Assembly: GCA_030441535.1 (NCBI GenBank)
Contig: JAUJFZ010000003.1
Coordinates: 310,001-374,000, forward strand
Direction: 5' to 3'
From: Betaproteobacteria bacterium LSUCC0117
GTDB taxonomy: Bacteria > Pseudomonadota > Gammaproteobacteria > Burkholderiales > Burkholderiaceae_C
DNA: 64,000 nt
Part shown: in pieces, positions 52,622 through 62,120 of the stretch
Numbering within the stretch: the stretch's first letter is position 1
Layout of the letters: each line of letters begins with the position of its first letter
The notes under the pieces: generated by a model
The model's input: only the letters and a program-made list of their open reading frames with translations
What the model was told of the DNA's origin: nothing
The model's database searches: none
Program-made: the position numbers and the translations under genes

Positions 52622-53545
52622 ATGGACCCCCAGAGCCTCGCCCTTCCGCCAACCGTTCGGACCCCGCGTCTGCGAACCGTGGCGGAACTACTCAAACCAA
52701 TCACGTGGTTTCCACCCATGTGGGCCTTCACGTGTGGAGTGGTGGCATCGGGGCAAAGCTTCGCAGACAACTGGTCGCTGTTGGTGCTGGGTTTGGTTTT
52801 GACAGGCCCATTGGTATGCGCCAGCAGTCAGGCCGTGAACGATTGGTTTGACCGACACGTCGATGCGATCAACGAACCGCACCGCCCCATTCCGTCAGGT
52901 CGAATGCCAGGGCGATGGGGGCTGGGCATCGCGATTGCGTGGACGCTGCTGTCTTTGGCCTGGGCAACGCTGATGGGGCCCTGGGGCTTCGCCGCATGCG
53001 CGCTTGCGATTGCATTTTCGTGGGCCTACAGCATGCCCCCCATCCGACTGAAAAACAATGGCTGGTTCGGCAATGCCGCCTGCGCCTTGAGCTACGAAGG
53101 TTTGGCGTGGATCACCGGCGCCGCTGTCATGCTGGGCGGCGTATGGCCCGGTGCCCACACCCTTACCCTTGCCCTGCTCTACAGCTTTGGTGCCCACGGC
53201 ATCATGACCTTGAACGACTTCAAAGCCATTGAGGGCGATCGTCAGATGGGCGTCGCCTCGTTGCCGGTTCAACTCGGGGCCGTTCGTGCGGCGCAGGTGG
53301 CCTGTCTCATGATGTGGCTCCCACAAGCCGTCGTTGCCGTGTTGCTGTGGCAATGGGCACTGCCTTGGCACAGCGCTGCTGTCTTGATTCTGAGCCTGCT
53401 GCAATGGCCTTTGATGGCTCGCTTCATCCAACAACCGATTGCCCGCGCCCTGCACGTCAGCGCCTTTGGTGTCCCGCTGTTTGTCAGCGGCATGATGGTG
53501 AGCGCTTGGGGTCTGCGACAACTTCACCATACGGGCATGCTATGA
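52622..53545 (+). CDS. bchG: bacteriochlorophyll a synthase
   Basis: UbiA-family prenyltransferase attaching a geranylgeranyl/phytyl chain to bacteriochlorophyllide a. About 307 residues with eight or nine membrane spans. The aspartate-rich motif is NDWFDRHVDAINEPHRPIPS, and the second is TLNDFKAIEGDRQMGVASLP. ATG 52622 is chosen; GTG 52598 would lie next to the operator. No ribosome site is evident, fitting a leaderless transcript. It overlaps the next gene by four bases. Confidence 0.95.
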   Translation: MDPQSLALPPTVRTPRLRTVAELLKPITWFPPMWAFTCGVVASGQSFADNWSLLVLGLVLTGPLVCASSQAVNDWFDRHVDAINEPHRPIPSGRMPGRWGLGIAIAWTLLSLAWATLMGPWGFAACALAIAFSWAYSMPPIRLKNNGWFGNAACALSYEGLAWITGAAVMLGGVWPGAHTLTLALLYSFGAHGIMTLNDFKAIEGDRQMGVASLPVQLGAVRAAQVACLMMWLPQAVVAVLLWQWALPWHSAAVLILSLLQWPLMARFIQQPIARALHVSAFGVPLFVSGMMVSAWGLRQLHHTGML

Positions 53546-54888
53546 CGACACCGGGTTTTGGCTGGCTACAAATCATCCGTTTGGGACTGATTCAGGCGTG
53601 CCTCGGCGCGGTGGTAGTGGTCACCACATCCACCCTCAACCGCATCATGGTGGTCGAGTTAGCGCTGCCTGCGTTGCTGCCAGGCTTCCTCGTCGCATGG
53701 CACTACGCGGTACAAATTGTGCGGCCGCGCATGGGCTACGGTGCAGACAAAGGTCGACGCAGTACACCGTGGATGATGGGCGGCATGGTGGTGCTGAGTT
53801 GTGGCGGCGTGATGGCCGCCTTCGCCACGATCTGGATGCAAACCGCAACCATCGCCGGCATCGCGCTGGCCGTGCTTTCGTTCAGTCTGATCGGATTAGG
53901 CGTCAGTGCCTGTGGCACCTCATTGTTGGCTCTGATGGCCAAACAAGTACCGGATGATCGCCGGGCCCAAGCCGCAACGGTGGTGTGGCTCATGATGATC
54001 ATGGGCTTCGCCGTTACGGCGGGAACCGTGGGGCAATTGATTGACCCCTATTCACCTGCAGTGCTCCTGAAGGTATCTGCCGGTTTGAGCGTCTTGACGG
54101 TCATCATTACCGCGCTGTGTTTGTGGGGTCTCGAAAAGTCAGGTGGTACGGTCAAGGCTGAAACGCCCAAAAATTTTGACAGCTTCAAAGCGGCTTTTAA
54201 AGAAGTTGCGTCAGAGCCCACCGCACGAACGTTCACCATCTTCGTGTTCTTGTCGATGCTGGCTTACAGCGCGCAAGACCTCATCCTGGAGCCCTTTGCG
54301 GGCGTCGTTCATGGCCTGTCACCCGGTAAAACCACCCAGCTATCCGGCTGGCACCACAGCGGGGTGCTCGTCGGCATGCTGGCCGTCGCGGGCGCCAGCA
54401 CGAAGTGGGTGAACGGCCGCTTAGGGAGCGTCAGTGCGTGGATGCTGGGCGGCTGCGTCCTGTCCGCGGTGGCAACGATTGGGCTGTCACTCTCGGCCCT
54501 CGCGGCCCTGTCACCCGTATGGCCCTTGCAGGCCAACGTGGTGTTTTTGGGCGTCGCCAACGGCGCATTCTCCATTGCAGCGATCGCCACCATGATGCGT
54601 CTGGCTGGCGAAGGTGGCCCCGGTAAAGAAGGCACACGGATGGGGCTTTGGGGTGCAGCCCAAGCTATCGCTTTCGGTTTAGGGGGCATCGTCGGCACCG
54701 CTGCCAGCGATATCGCACACGCCATCTTCGGTGACTCGCGCTTGGCTTACCTCAGCGTTTTCATCTTTCAAGCGATGCTGTTTATGGCATCGGCCCTCGT
54801 CGCATACCGCATGCGTAGCAACACCAAACCGGTCGACGCCATACGTCGACCACATCCAATCCAGTGGCGAGAGGGGTCTGCGACATGA
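53542..54888 (+). CDS. PucC-family (BCD) MFS protein between bchG and bchP
   Basis: 448-residue polytopic membrane protein. RLGLIQACLGAVVVVTTSTL followed by NRIMVVELALPA is the BCD/PucC signature. The bchG-PucC-like-bchP order is conserved in purple bacteria (orf428/G115 in Rhodobacter), where it is thought to handle bacteriochlorophyll delivery or assembly. ATG 53542 overlaps the bchG stop; the longer frame from 53314 reads bchG out of frame. It is a paralogue of lhaA. Confidence 0.9.
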   Translation: MTTPGFGWLQIIRLGLIQACLGAVVVVTTSTLNRIMVVELALPALLPGFLVAWHYAVQIVRPRMGYGADKGRRSTPWMMGGMVVLSCGGVMAAFATIWMQTATIAGIALAVLSFSLIGLGVSACGTSLLALMAKQVPDDRRAQAATVVWLMMIMGFAVTAGTVGQLIDPYSPAVLLKVSAGLSVLTVIITALCLWGLEKSGGTVKAETPKNFDSFKAAFKEVASEPTARTFTIFVFLSMLAYSAQDLILEPFAGVVHGLSPGKTTQLSGWHHSGVLVGMLAVAGASTKWVNGRLGSVSAWMLGGCVLSAVATIGLSLSALAALSPVWPLQANVVFLGVANGAFSIAAIATMMRLAGEGGPGKEGTRMGLWGAAQAIAFGLGGIVGTAASDIAHAIFGDSRLAYLSVFIFQAMLFMASALVAYRMRSNTKPVDAIRRPHPIQWREGSAT

Positions 54889-56096
54889 ACCAAGTCGACT
54901 TTGATTTTGTAGTGGTCGGAGGAGGCCCATCGGGCGCCACTGCCGCGAATGACTTAGCTGTTGAGGGTTGGCGCGTGTTACTCCTCGACCGCGAGGGTCG
55001 CCCCAAGCCCTGTGGCGGCGCGATTCCACCCCGACTCATCAAAGATTTTGCGATTCCCGACGAACTATTGGTCGCTAAGATTCGCTGCGCACGCATGATC
55101 TCACCCAAGGACAACAAGGTCGACATCCCGATCGAAGATGGGTTTGTTGGCATGGTTGATCGTCAGGACTTCGATCAATTCTTACGCGACCGCGCGGCGG
55201 CATCCGGTGCATTCAGACAGCAAGCGGTTTTTGAAAAGGTTGAGCGCGACGAAGTCGGTGGCTTGTGGGTTTACTACACCCCTGTCACAGGCAAGCCGTT
55301 GGAGCCTGGGCAAACGGCACAGCGCGTGCGGGTCTCCACGCGAATGGTGATTGGGGCCGATGGCGCGCGATCACCCATTGCCAGAGCGCACATTCCCAAA
55401 GCCGACAAGACCAAATACGTCTTCGCGTATCACGAGATCATTGCGTCGCCCGATCCGTCGCTTACCCACGATGCGGAGCGCTGCGACGTGTATTACCAAG
55501 GCGAGGTCTCGCCTGACTTTTACGGCTGGGTTTTCCCACATGGGAAAACTACCAGCGTCGGCACCGGTAGCGCGGACAAGGGCTTTTCTCTGCGAACAGC
55601 GACCGGACACCTGCGCGGGATCGCTGGCTTGAGCGATCAAGCGATCTTGCGTCGTGAAGGCGCCCCGATCCCATTGAAGCCGCTACCACACTGGGACAAC
55701 GGCCGCGATATTCTGGTGGTGGGTGATGCCGCAGGCGTGGTTGCCCCCTCATCGGGTGAAGGCATTTACTACGCCATGGACTGCGGTCGAACCATGGCCC
55801 GCGCTGCGCATGAAGCGTTGAAAACGGGTAATCCGAAGTGCTTGGCTCAGGGTCGTAAGCGTTTCATGAAGCAACACGGCAAAGTCTTTTGGATCTTGGG
55901 CGTCATGCAGTACTTCTGGTATCAAAACGACAAGCGCCGCGAAAAATTCGTGAAGATTTGCGAAGACAAAGATGTGCAAAAACTCACCTTCGACGCCTAC
56001 ATGAACAAAGAGCTGGCCAAGCGAGACCCCGTCGCCCACGTGCGTATCTTTTTAAAGGACATGGCTCACCTGTTGGGCTTTGCCAAGACAAGCTAG
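54885..56096 (+). CDS. bchP: geranylgeranyl diphosphate/bacteriochlorophyll reductase
   Basis: FAD-dependent reductase converting the geranylgeranyl tail to phytyl. 403 residues; N-terminal motif DFVVVGGGPSGATAANDLAV, then PKPCGGAIPPRLIKDF and the second FAD region ILVVGDAAGVVAPSSGEGIY. ATG 54885 overlaps the upstream stop (ATGA), so bchG, the PucC-like gene and bchP form one coupled operon under the bchG operator. Confidence 0.96.
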   Translation: MNQVDFDFVVVGGGPSGATAANDLAVEGWRVLLLDREGRPKPCGGAIPPRLIKDFAIPDELLVAKIRCARMISPKDNKVDIPIEDGFVGMVDRQDFDQFLRDRAAASGAFRQQAVFEKVERDEVGGLWVYYTPVTGKPLEPGQTAQRVRVSTRMVIGADGARSPIARAHIPKADKTKYVFAYHEIIASPDPSLTHDAERCDVYYQGEVSPDFYGWVFPHGKTTSVGTGSADKGFSLRTATGHLRGIAGLSDQAILRREGAPIPLKPLPHWDNGRDILVVGDAAGVVAPSSGEGIYYAMDCGRTMARAAHEALKTGNPKCLAQGRKRFMKQHGKVFWILGVMQYFWYQNDKRREKFVKICEDKDVQKLTFDAYMNKELAKRDPVAHVRIFLKDMAHLLGFAKTS

Positions 56097-56292
56097 CCTG
56101 AGAGACAGCGCAGCGCGTCACATAAGTCGACCCTTGTGGTAGACAAACATGACGGGTTCTGGAGCATTGAAAAGGCGTTTAAATTTATTTATATTCGTGC
56201 GAATCAACGGATCGGCACGCTATCTTGCTGGTGACCACCCACCCCGATCTCCCGCCAATTCAGGGCACGTTGTTGTTTTGCAAGGTTTTTGC

Positions 56293-57123
56293 ATGTCTAA
56301 GTTACAAAACTTAGATGGGTTTTCGAGGCGAATTCAAAACACGTCGCCAGATGACGACAGCTGTAAAGAGTCGCTCGTAGACGTCATCGAGACCCAACTG
56401 ATTCCGAGGCTTTTGCAGTCGGAAAACTACAACGCGCGCATGGCGAACCAAGCGTCGGTTTTCGCACCGCTCGATCCCCTGCCACAACTGGACGCCTTTG
56501 CGATGGCTTGCCGCAATGGTGACTCGTTGCGCGTCAACGCCATCATCGATGGGTTACTGTCCTCCGGACACCCGCACCAGCAGATTTTTCTGAACCTCAT
56601 CACACCGGCTGCGCAACAGCTCGGTGACTTGTGGGAAAAAGACCTCTGCAGTTTCAGCGATGTCACGTGTGGCCTGGCCATCATGCATCAAATCACCTAC
56701 CGGCTGGGATACGAGTACCGTGACGGCCCACAATCTGAGGGGTTAGAGCGTCACGTCATGCTGTGCGCGGCGCCCGGCTCACTTCACATTTTGGGCGTCA
56801 CCATCGTGGCCGATCTGTTCAAGCGCGAAGGGGCATCGGTGGTCATCGACATCTCCGCCTCTGAGGAGGAATTGGTGCGATCGGTTGCCAATGAGTGGTT
56901 CGATTTGATCGGCATATCGGTGGCCATTGAATCACAGTTGTATAAGCTCAAATCACTCATAGAAAATCTGCGTGCGCACTCGGGCAACCCGGACGCCAAG
57001 GTCCTGTTGGGCGGCCCCATCTTCTCACTGGTAGATGCCACAGCGGATATGTTTGGCGCCGACCTGATCAGCACCAGCCCCCTCGACGTGCTGGCGATGC
57101 TCAAAGCCAACCCGCACGGCTAG
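56293..57123 (+). CDS. second corrinoid-binding-type regulator (AerR/PpaA-like)
   Basis: 276 residues. The helical cap (ITPAAQQLGDLWEKDLCSFS) and a B12-type Rossmann region with LCAAPGSLHILGVTIVADLF and VLLGGPIFSL resemble PpaA/AerR and CarH-like light or redox sensors, without a DNA-binding domain. The His in SLHILG is at the corrinoid ligand position. ATG 56293 follows AAGG; a longer frame from 56149 is less likely. It follows bchP after 196 bases and is convergent with bchO. A partner repressor is unknown; PpsR is plausible. Confidence 0.8.
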   Translation: MSKLQNLDGFSRRIQNTSPDDDSCKESLVDVIETQLIPRLLQSENYNARMANQASVFAPLDPLPQLDAFAMACRNGDSLRVNAIIDGLLSSGHPHQQIFLNLITPAAQQLGDLWEKDLCSFSDVTCGLAIMHQITYRLGYEYRDGPQSEGLERHVMLCAAPGSLHILGVTIVADLFKREGASVVIDISASEEELVRSVANEWFDLIGISVAIESQLYKLKSLIENLRAHSGNPDAKVLLGGPIFSLVDATADMFGADLISTSPLDVLAMLKANPHG

Positions 57124-57130
57124 CTGCGAT

Positions 57131-58027
57131 TCAATTCGATCGGTTGATACCGTAGGCGGCACACAGGTGCCTTGCGGTGTCCACCGGCTGCTCTTCGTGT
57201 GCCAAATGACCCAAACCGATCTGCTGATGCAAAGTGGCCTGCGGCATCACGCGGCACGCGTCATGCGCCAGTGATGGCGGAATGGTTTTGTCATTCGTGC
57301 CCACCAACATCGTGACTGGGTTTTTCAACGTGGCCAACGCATCAGTCAAGCCTGCGAGCTTCCACGATGCCATCATGCCCAACACGCTATGCACGTGTCC
57401 CGTGTGCGTGAAGACGGCTTGGTACAACGCGATACCGGCTGGCGAGAGGTGCGATCCGGTTTGCGCCACTGACTTGGCAATCACACCAGGCCGTTTGGCA
57501 AAACGCACCGTCGCCCATGCAGACAGCGGATTCAAGGCTGCTAGCTTCGCAGCCGGACCAAAAATCCATGCGGGGACACCAGGCAACGGCAACCACGCCG
57601 GGTTCAACCCCATCAGGTGGGTATCAGCCAGCCGCGGCTCCTGCACCATCATTTGCGCCGCGATCGCAGCACCGGCAGAGTGACCCACAATCGCCGCGGG
57701 CGTGATGCCCAACTGCTGCAACAAGGCCAACACACCGCTACTCATACCCTTCAATGAAAGAGATTGATCAGAACCCCGTGTGGTGAACGCGTGGCCCGGT
57801 AAATCGGGCGCGATCAATGTGAAATGCGGGGTTAAAACGGGTAACAGATCACGCCAACTGAAATTGCCAGAACCCGTCCCGTGCAACAACAACAACGCCG
57901 GTCCTTGACCCGCCATTTGCACATGCCATTTGATACCGCCCGCATGTACAAATTGGCTCCAATGTGCGTTCGGCCACTCGTGACGGTAATCCGTCCACTG
58001 CATGCCAGGATACAAGCGATCAAACAT
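57131..58027 (-). CDS. bchO: alpha/beta hydrolase BchO
   Basis: 298-residue hydrolase-fold protein of the magnesium chelatase accessory family. The oxyanion region is LLLLHGTGSGNFSWRDLLPV, the nucleophile elbow is IVGHSAGAAIAAQM, and the C-terminal histidine lies in LGHLAHEEQP. The gene is always linked to bchD/bchI; its exact role in Mg chelation is unclear. ATG 58027 overlaps the bchD stop by 8 bases; a longer frame to 58252 reads bchD and is rejected. Confidence 0.9.
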   Translation of the reverse strand: MFDRLYPGMQWTDYRHEWPNAHWSQFVHAGGIKWHVQMAGQGPALLLLHGTGSGNFSWRDLLPVLTPHFTLIAPDLPGHAFTTRGSDQSLSLKGMSSGVLALLQQLGITPAAIVGHSAGAAIAAQMMVQEPRLADTHLMGLNPAWLPLPGVPAWIFGPAAKLAALNPLSAWATVRFAKRPGVIAKSVAQTGSHLSPAGIALYQAVFTHTGHVHSVLGMMASWKLAGLTDALATLKNPVTMLVGTNDKTIPPSLAHDACRVMPQATLHQQIGLGHLAHEEQPVDTARHLCAAYGINRSN

Positions 58028-59867
58028 GGTCGCGGTTCTGCTGCCTGAGGTGATCCATCGCGGCGGCCATGCGGTGCGCGTGGGCTTGCGGCATCGGCAT
58101 ATAGCGCCCCCCCATGGCGTACGCCAGCGTTTGCACCTGCGGATCGGGTTGAACCGAGGTGTCAATCCAAAGGGATTGATGCCCGGAGGCCCGCCATTGA
58201 TCGCACCATGACTGCGCGTCTGCAAGCGCTTGGGTACGGCCACCCAAGCCATCCAATGTCACATTCGCACGGCCATCGCTCAAGATAACCAACAAGGGCG
58301 TGATCCCTTGTCGCTGCAAAAGCATGGCTTGCTCGTACGCCAGTTTTAATCCTGATGCCAGCGGCGTCCCGCCGCCGCCTGGCAAGCCGGTCATGGCACG
58401 CTTGGCGCGGACCAAGGACCGCGTCATCGGCAACAACAACTCGGCTTTCGCGCCCTTAAAAGACACAATGCATACGCTGTCGCGGCGGGCATAGGATTGT
58501 TGCAACAACAACTCGACAGCCCCCTTCGCCTCGGCCAAGCGCTGCAGCGCCGCTGAGCCGGATGCATCCAGCGCCAGCAACACACAGCTCGCACTGCTTT
58601 GTTGGTAGCGTCGCACATGAAAGTCCTCGGACCGGATCGCTACCCCACCAGAAGGTGGCTTGCTGCGTAAACGTTGCTTGGGCGCTGCGGCGCGCAAAGT
58701 TGCCAACACGTGCAACCGCGCGTGGCCTCCCACTGAACCCGGTCGTGGAGGTAGCGGCCGTCCGCGTTGCGCCCCTGTTCTGAACTGACCACTGCGCCCT
58801 GTGCGGCTGGCAGCGCTGCGTGCTGAACGCGTCAACAAACGATCAAGGACATCGTTGGGCAAGCTGGCCAAAGCGGCCGCCACCAGTATTTCCTCCGGTG
58901 TGGGCTCTGGGGGGGTGGCCGCATCGGTCAGGTCATTTGAAGACGCTTCAGGCACCGGTGGTGGCGGTGCTTCATCACCGTTGTCATGGTGGGTGTTGTC
59001 ACGTTCGTCCGCGTTCGATTCGGTGTCGGAGTCCGGCGCCTCATTCGGTTCCGTCTCGGCGTGGGCTGTCGTCTCGGGCCCCTGCAATACCCGTGGTGCC
59101 AGCACGCGACGCGCGGCGAACGCCATGTCCTCGTCGGCCACCTCAACCCGACCATTCAATACGGCATGCGCGCACGCCACGCGCAGCGCCAGTGTGGGCA
59201 CCCGCAGCGAGGTAATGCCCAGCGCAACCGCGGCGGCGCACAATGCGCTCAATTGGCTGTCGCTCACCGAGACCCGCGGTAACGCCTGACGCATGGCCTC
59301 GCACGCTGCCTCGGACAGGCGTAAGTCCAACGGTGCGACGGGCTCCCAAGCCTGTCCAACGATGTCGGCCGGCGCGATGTCGTGCAAATCAATCCACAGG
59401 CCCAAACGCTCCCGTAACGCCGGATTGAGCGTGGCCTCCTCAGCGTCCGACTCATCCAACGCCACGACGCCAAATGCGGTGCGGTGGTGGTCCCCGTCAG
59501 GCAGGCTGCGTGTGTCCAGCGTTTGAACCAGCGGCGCCGTTAAGGCGTCAGGAAACCGCTCAGCCATGGGGATGCAGACGACACCACCATCCGCTTGCGC
59601 AAGTAGGCCAGCTTGCCAGCGCAGCTGCCCCTGTTGCAAGGTCGCAGACAGGTCAATACCGCCCAGTAAACGCTCACGATCCAAGTGGCCGGGCAGTTTC
59701 GTTATCGACAGGCCCATCGTTCCCAACTGCTGTAACCACTGCGCGCGCACTGGACCGTATGGTGCCCTCACCACGATGCCTCCAAATCCGCTCGGGTCGA
59801 TTTGCAGCAACTGCAACGATGTCATGGCATCGTTCCAAGTATCCAGCCACTGCATCGTGTCTGCCAT
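58020..59867 (-). CDS. bchD: magnesium chelatase subunit D
   Basis: 615-residue subunit with a degenerate AAA+ domain (1-250), an acidic, proline-rich linker (about 265-310) and a C-terminal von Willebrand A domain whose MIDAS begins LLALDASGSAAL. It bridges BchI hexamers to BchH. ATG 59867 lies 10 bases after the bchI stop; an in-frame TTG two codons upstream is unlikely. Confidence 0.93.
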   Translation of the reverse strand: MADTMQWLDTWNDAMTSLQLLQIDPSGFGGIVVRAPYGPVRAQWLQQLGTMGLSITKLPGHLDRERLLGGIDLSATLQQGQLRWQAGLLAQADGGVVCIPMAERFPDALTAPLVQTLDTRSLPDGDHHRTAFGVVALDESDAEEATLNPALRERLGLWIDLHDIAPADIVGQAWEPVAPLDLRLSEAACEAMRQALPRVSVSDSQLSALCAAAVALGITSLRVPTLALRVACAHAVLNGRVEVADEDMAFAARRVLAPRVLQGPETTAHAETEPNEAPDSDTESNADERDNTHHDNGDEAPPPPVPEASSNDLTDAATPPEPTPEEILVAAALASLPNDVLDRLLTRSARSAASRTGRSGQFRTGAQRGRPLPPRPGSVGGHARLHVLATLRAAAPKQRLRSKPPSGGVAIRSEDFHVRRYQQSSASCVLLALDASGSAALQRLAEAKGAVELLLQQSYARRDSVCIVSFKGAKAELLLPMTRSLVRAKRAMTGLPGGGGTPLASGLKLAYEQAMLLQRQGITPLLVILSDGRANVTLDGLGGRTQALADAQSWCDQWRASGHQSLWIDTSVQPDPQVQTLAYAMGGRYMPMPQAHAHRMAAAMDHLRQQNRDHV

Positions 59868-59876
59868 GGGCAAACC

Positions 59877-60917
59877 TCAGGCGGCCAAAAGGTCATCCAG
59901 ACAGCGTTTCACGCGCTGGCTGGAGTCAGTGTCATCAAGGGGGTTGCGACGTAAACGATGACTCAGCGCCATGGGGGCGATGGCTTTGAGGTGATCCCGC
60001 TTGACCTTTTTATGCCCCTGAAGCGCCGCCAACGCGCGCATCGCTCGCATCAGCGTGAGCTCGGCACGCAGACCATCGGTGCCGAGTGCTTGGCACAGAC
60101 GCGCGCACAGCGTCAGCATCTCGTCGTCCACCACCACGGCGTCAAGCGACTTACGCGCTTTCACAATCCGCTTTTGAAGACGGTCATTTTCAGCCTGCCA
60201 TTGCGCCTTGTAGCCTTCAGGGTCGCGGTCAAATGCGTCACGCCGCTTGATCACGGCGACGCGCAAATCAATATCTTGCGGTGTTTTAACCTGCACCGAT
60301 AAACCAAAACGGTCTAACAACTGGGGACGTAACTCGCCCTCCTCCGGGTTACCGCTGCCCACCAGCACAAAGCGCGCAGGATGCCGGACGCTCAGGCCCT
60401 CACGCTCGACCAGGTTTTCTCCCGACGCAGCAACGTCGATCAACAAGTCCACCAAATGGTCTTCCAGCAAGTTGACCTCGTCGATGTAGAGGAAGCCACG
60501 GTGCGCTTGGGCCAACAGCCCTGGGGCAAATTCTTTAACGCCCTGCGAGAGTGCTTTTTCAAGGTCAAGGGCCCCAACAATACGGTCTTCGGTGGAGCCC
60601 AGAGGCAGGTCGACCACACGCACGGGCCGTGTTTCGGTGGCGCGCTTGCGGGGCTTGGCGCCAGCGGCTACGGGTGTATCCTGGCAGATCGCACAGGCCT
60701 GTGCCGGTGCGGCAGGGTCACATTTATAGGGGCAACCTTTGACCACTTGGATCGGGGGTAGCAAGTCAGCCAATGCCCTTACCGCGGTGGACTTACCTGT
60801 GCCGCGGTCGCCCAACACCAAGACCCCTCCGACCGCTGGATCGATGGCTACCACCTGGATTGCGAGGGTCATTTCGTCTTGGCCAACGATGGCGGCAAAG
60901 GGAAAAGTGGATGCCAT
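59877..60917 (-). CDS. bchI: magnesium chelatase ATPase subunit I
   Basis: AAA+ motor of Mg chelatase, 346 residues. Walker A is GVLVLGDRGTGKSTAVRAL, Walker B is RGFLYIDEVNLLEDHLVD, and sensor 1 is FVLVGSGNPEEGELRPQLLD. ATG 60917 gives the family start ASTFPFAAIVGQDEM. It is the first gene of bchIDO, with a promoter overlapping the 3' end of hemE. Confidence 0.96.
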   Translation of the reverse strand: MASTFPFAAIVGQDEMTLAIQVVAIDPAVGGVLVLGDRGTGKSTAVRALADLLPPIQVVKGCPYKCDPAAPAQACAICQDTPVAAGAKPRKRATETRPVRVVDLPLGSTEDRIVGALDLEKALSQGVKEFAPGLLAQAHRGFLYIDEVNLLEDHLVDLLIDVAASGENLVEREGLSVRHPARFVLVGSGNPEEGELRPQLLDRFGLSVQVKTPQDIDLRVAVIKRRDAFDRDPEGYKAQWQAENDRLQKRIVKARKSLDAVVVDDEMLTLCARLCQALGTDGLRAELTLMRAMRALAALQGHKKVKRDHLKAIAPMALSHRLRRNPLDDTDSSQRVKRCLDDLLAA

Positions 60918-60950
60918 GTACGTCTTATTTAAGTGAGGGAGGGTGCTCTG

Positions 60951-60991
60951 ATCATCCAAAAGCACGCATAAACTGTCAAGTAAAATTTACA
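60951..60991 (-). promoter_or_regulatory. bchI promoter with PpsR/CrtJ palindrome
   Basis: An exact site TGTCAAGTAAAATTTACA (60974-60991) gives -35 TTGACA on the minus strand (60974-60979). A weak -10 GATGAT (60951-60956) follows after 17 bases. The palindrome overlaps the hemE stop codon, so bchIDO can be controlled separately from hemE. Confidence 0.75.
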
Positions 60992-62105
60992 CTTTTTCAG
61001 TAACATCCCTCATGGCGCGTGAGTGTTTGTGCACCGCTTCGACGAGAGCAGCCACGTTCTCCGGTGGCGTGAGCTGGTTAATCCCATGGCCCAAGTTGAA
61101 AATATGAGTCGGGCCCGTCGTGCTGGGATCGGTATGCGGCGTGCCAAAGCTGGCGAGTACCTGCTGCACCGCCGCGTCAATCTGCTCGGGGTTCGCAAAC
61201 AACACCATCGGGTCGATGTTGCCTTGGAGCGCTTTGCCAGGACCGCCCTCGGTGCCACCCACTAAATGCCGGGCACGGCCCAGGTTCATCGTCCAATCCA
61301 GCCCCAAAACGTCGCAATCCAAAGCGGCCATCTCTGACAACCACAGTCCGCCACCCTTCGTGAAAACGAGTCGCGGAATCACCTTTCCCTCGTGGCCGCG
61401 CCGCAAGTGCGACAACACCATGGCGGTGTAGCGCAGGCTGAACTGTTGGAAGGCACCGTCTGCCAACACCCCACCCCAGCTGTCAAAAATCATCACCGCT
61501 TGGGCGCCCGCCTCAATCTGCGCATTCAAATAGGCGGCAACCGACAGCGCGTTGACCTCCAGAATTCGGTGCATCAGGTCTGGACGGCTATACATCAACG
61601 TCTTGACCGCGCGGTAGTCGTCAGAACCACGACCCTCAACCATGTAGCAAGCCAAAGTCCACGGGCTACCGGCAAACCCAATCAGCGGCACACGGCCGTT
61701 CAACGCCTTTCGAATGGAGGTGACCGCGTCGAAAACGTAGCGCAACTTGGCCATGTCAGGCACCGCTAGGGCAGCGACGCTGGCCTCGTCGCGAGTCGTT
61801 TTGGCGAAGCGGGGCCCCTCACCAGCCTCAAAACTCAACCCGAGCCCCATGGCATCGGGCACGGTCAAGATGTCGGAAAACAAGATGGCTGCATCCAGCG
61901 GATAGAGATCCAGTGGCTGCAGCGTGACTTCGGTCGCGAAGTCGGTATTGGTCGCCAGCCCCATGAAGCTGCCGGCTTTGGCCCGTGTTTGGCAGTACTC
62001 GGGCAAGTAACGCCCCGCCTGCCGCATCAACCACACGGGCGTGTAAGGGGTGGCTTGGCGCAAGCAGGCGCGTAGAAAGTGATCATTTTGTAGGATGGTG
62101 GCCAA
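60987..62105 (-). CDS. hemE: uroporphyrinogen decarboxylase
   Basis: Converts uroporphyrinogen III to coproporphyrinogen III in the common tetrapyrrole pathway. 372 residues; signature TPVWLMRQAGRYLPEYCQTR near the N-terminus and IGFAGSPWTLACYMVEGRGS centrally. The start is TTG at 62105, preceded by GAGG; an in-frame stop just upstream excludes a longer start. Placement next to bchIDO links heme/BChl precursor supply to the PGC. Confidence 0.95.
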   Translation of the reverse strand: MATILQNDHFLRACLRQATPYTPVWLMRQAGRYLPEYCQTRAKAGSFMGLATNTDFATEVTLQPLDLYPLDAAILFSDILTVPDAMGLGLSFEAGEGPRFAKTTRDEASVAALAVPDMAKLRYVFDAVTSIRKALNGRVPLIGFAGSPWTLACYMVEGRGSDDYRAVKTLMYSRPDLMHRILEVNALSVAAYLNAQIEAGAQAVMIFDSWGGVLADGAFQQFSLRYTAMVLSHLRRGHEGKVIPRLVFTKGGGLWLSEMAALDCDVLGLDWTMNLGRARHLVGGTEGGPGKALQGNIDPMVLFANPEQIDAAVQQVLASFGTPHTDPSTTGPTHIFNLGHGINQLTPPENVAALVEAVHKHSRAMRDVTEKV

Positions 62106-62120
62106 TTCAGCGCCTCACAG

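Noticed and set aside
52895..53530. 211-codon minus-strand ORF
   Set aside because: Antisense shadow of bchG; composition typical of reverse-complement of membrane protein codons.
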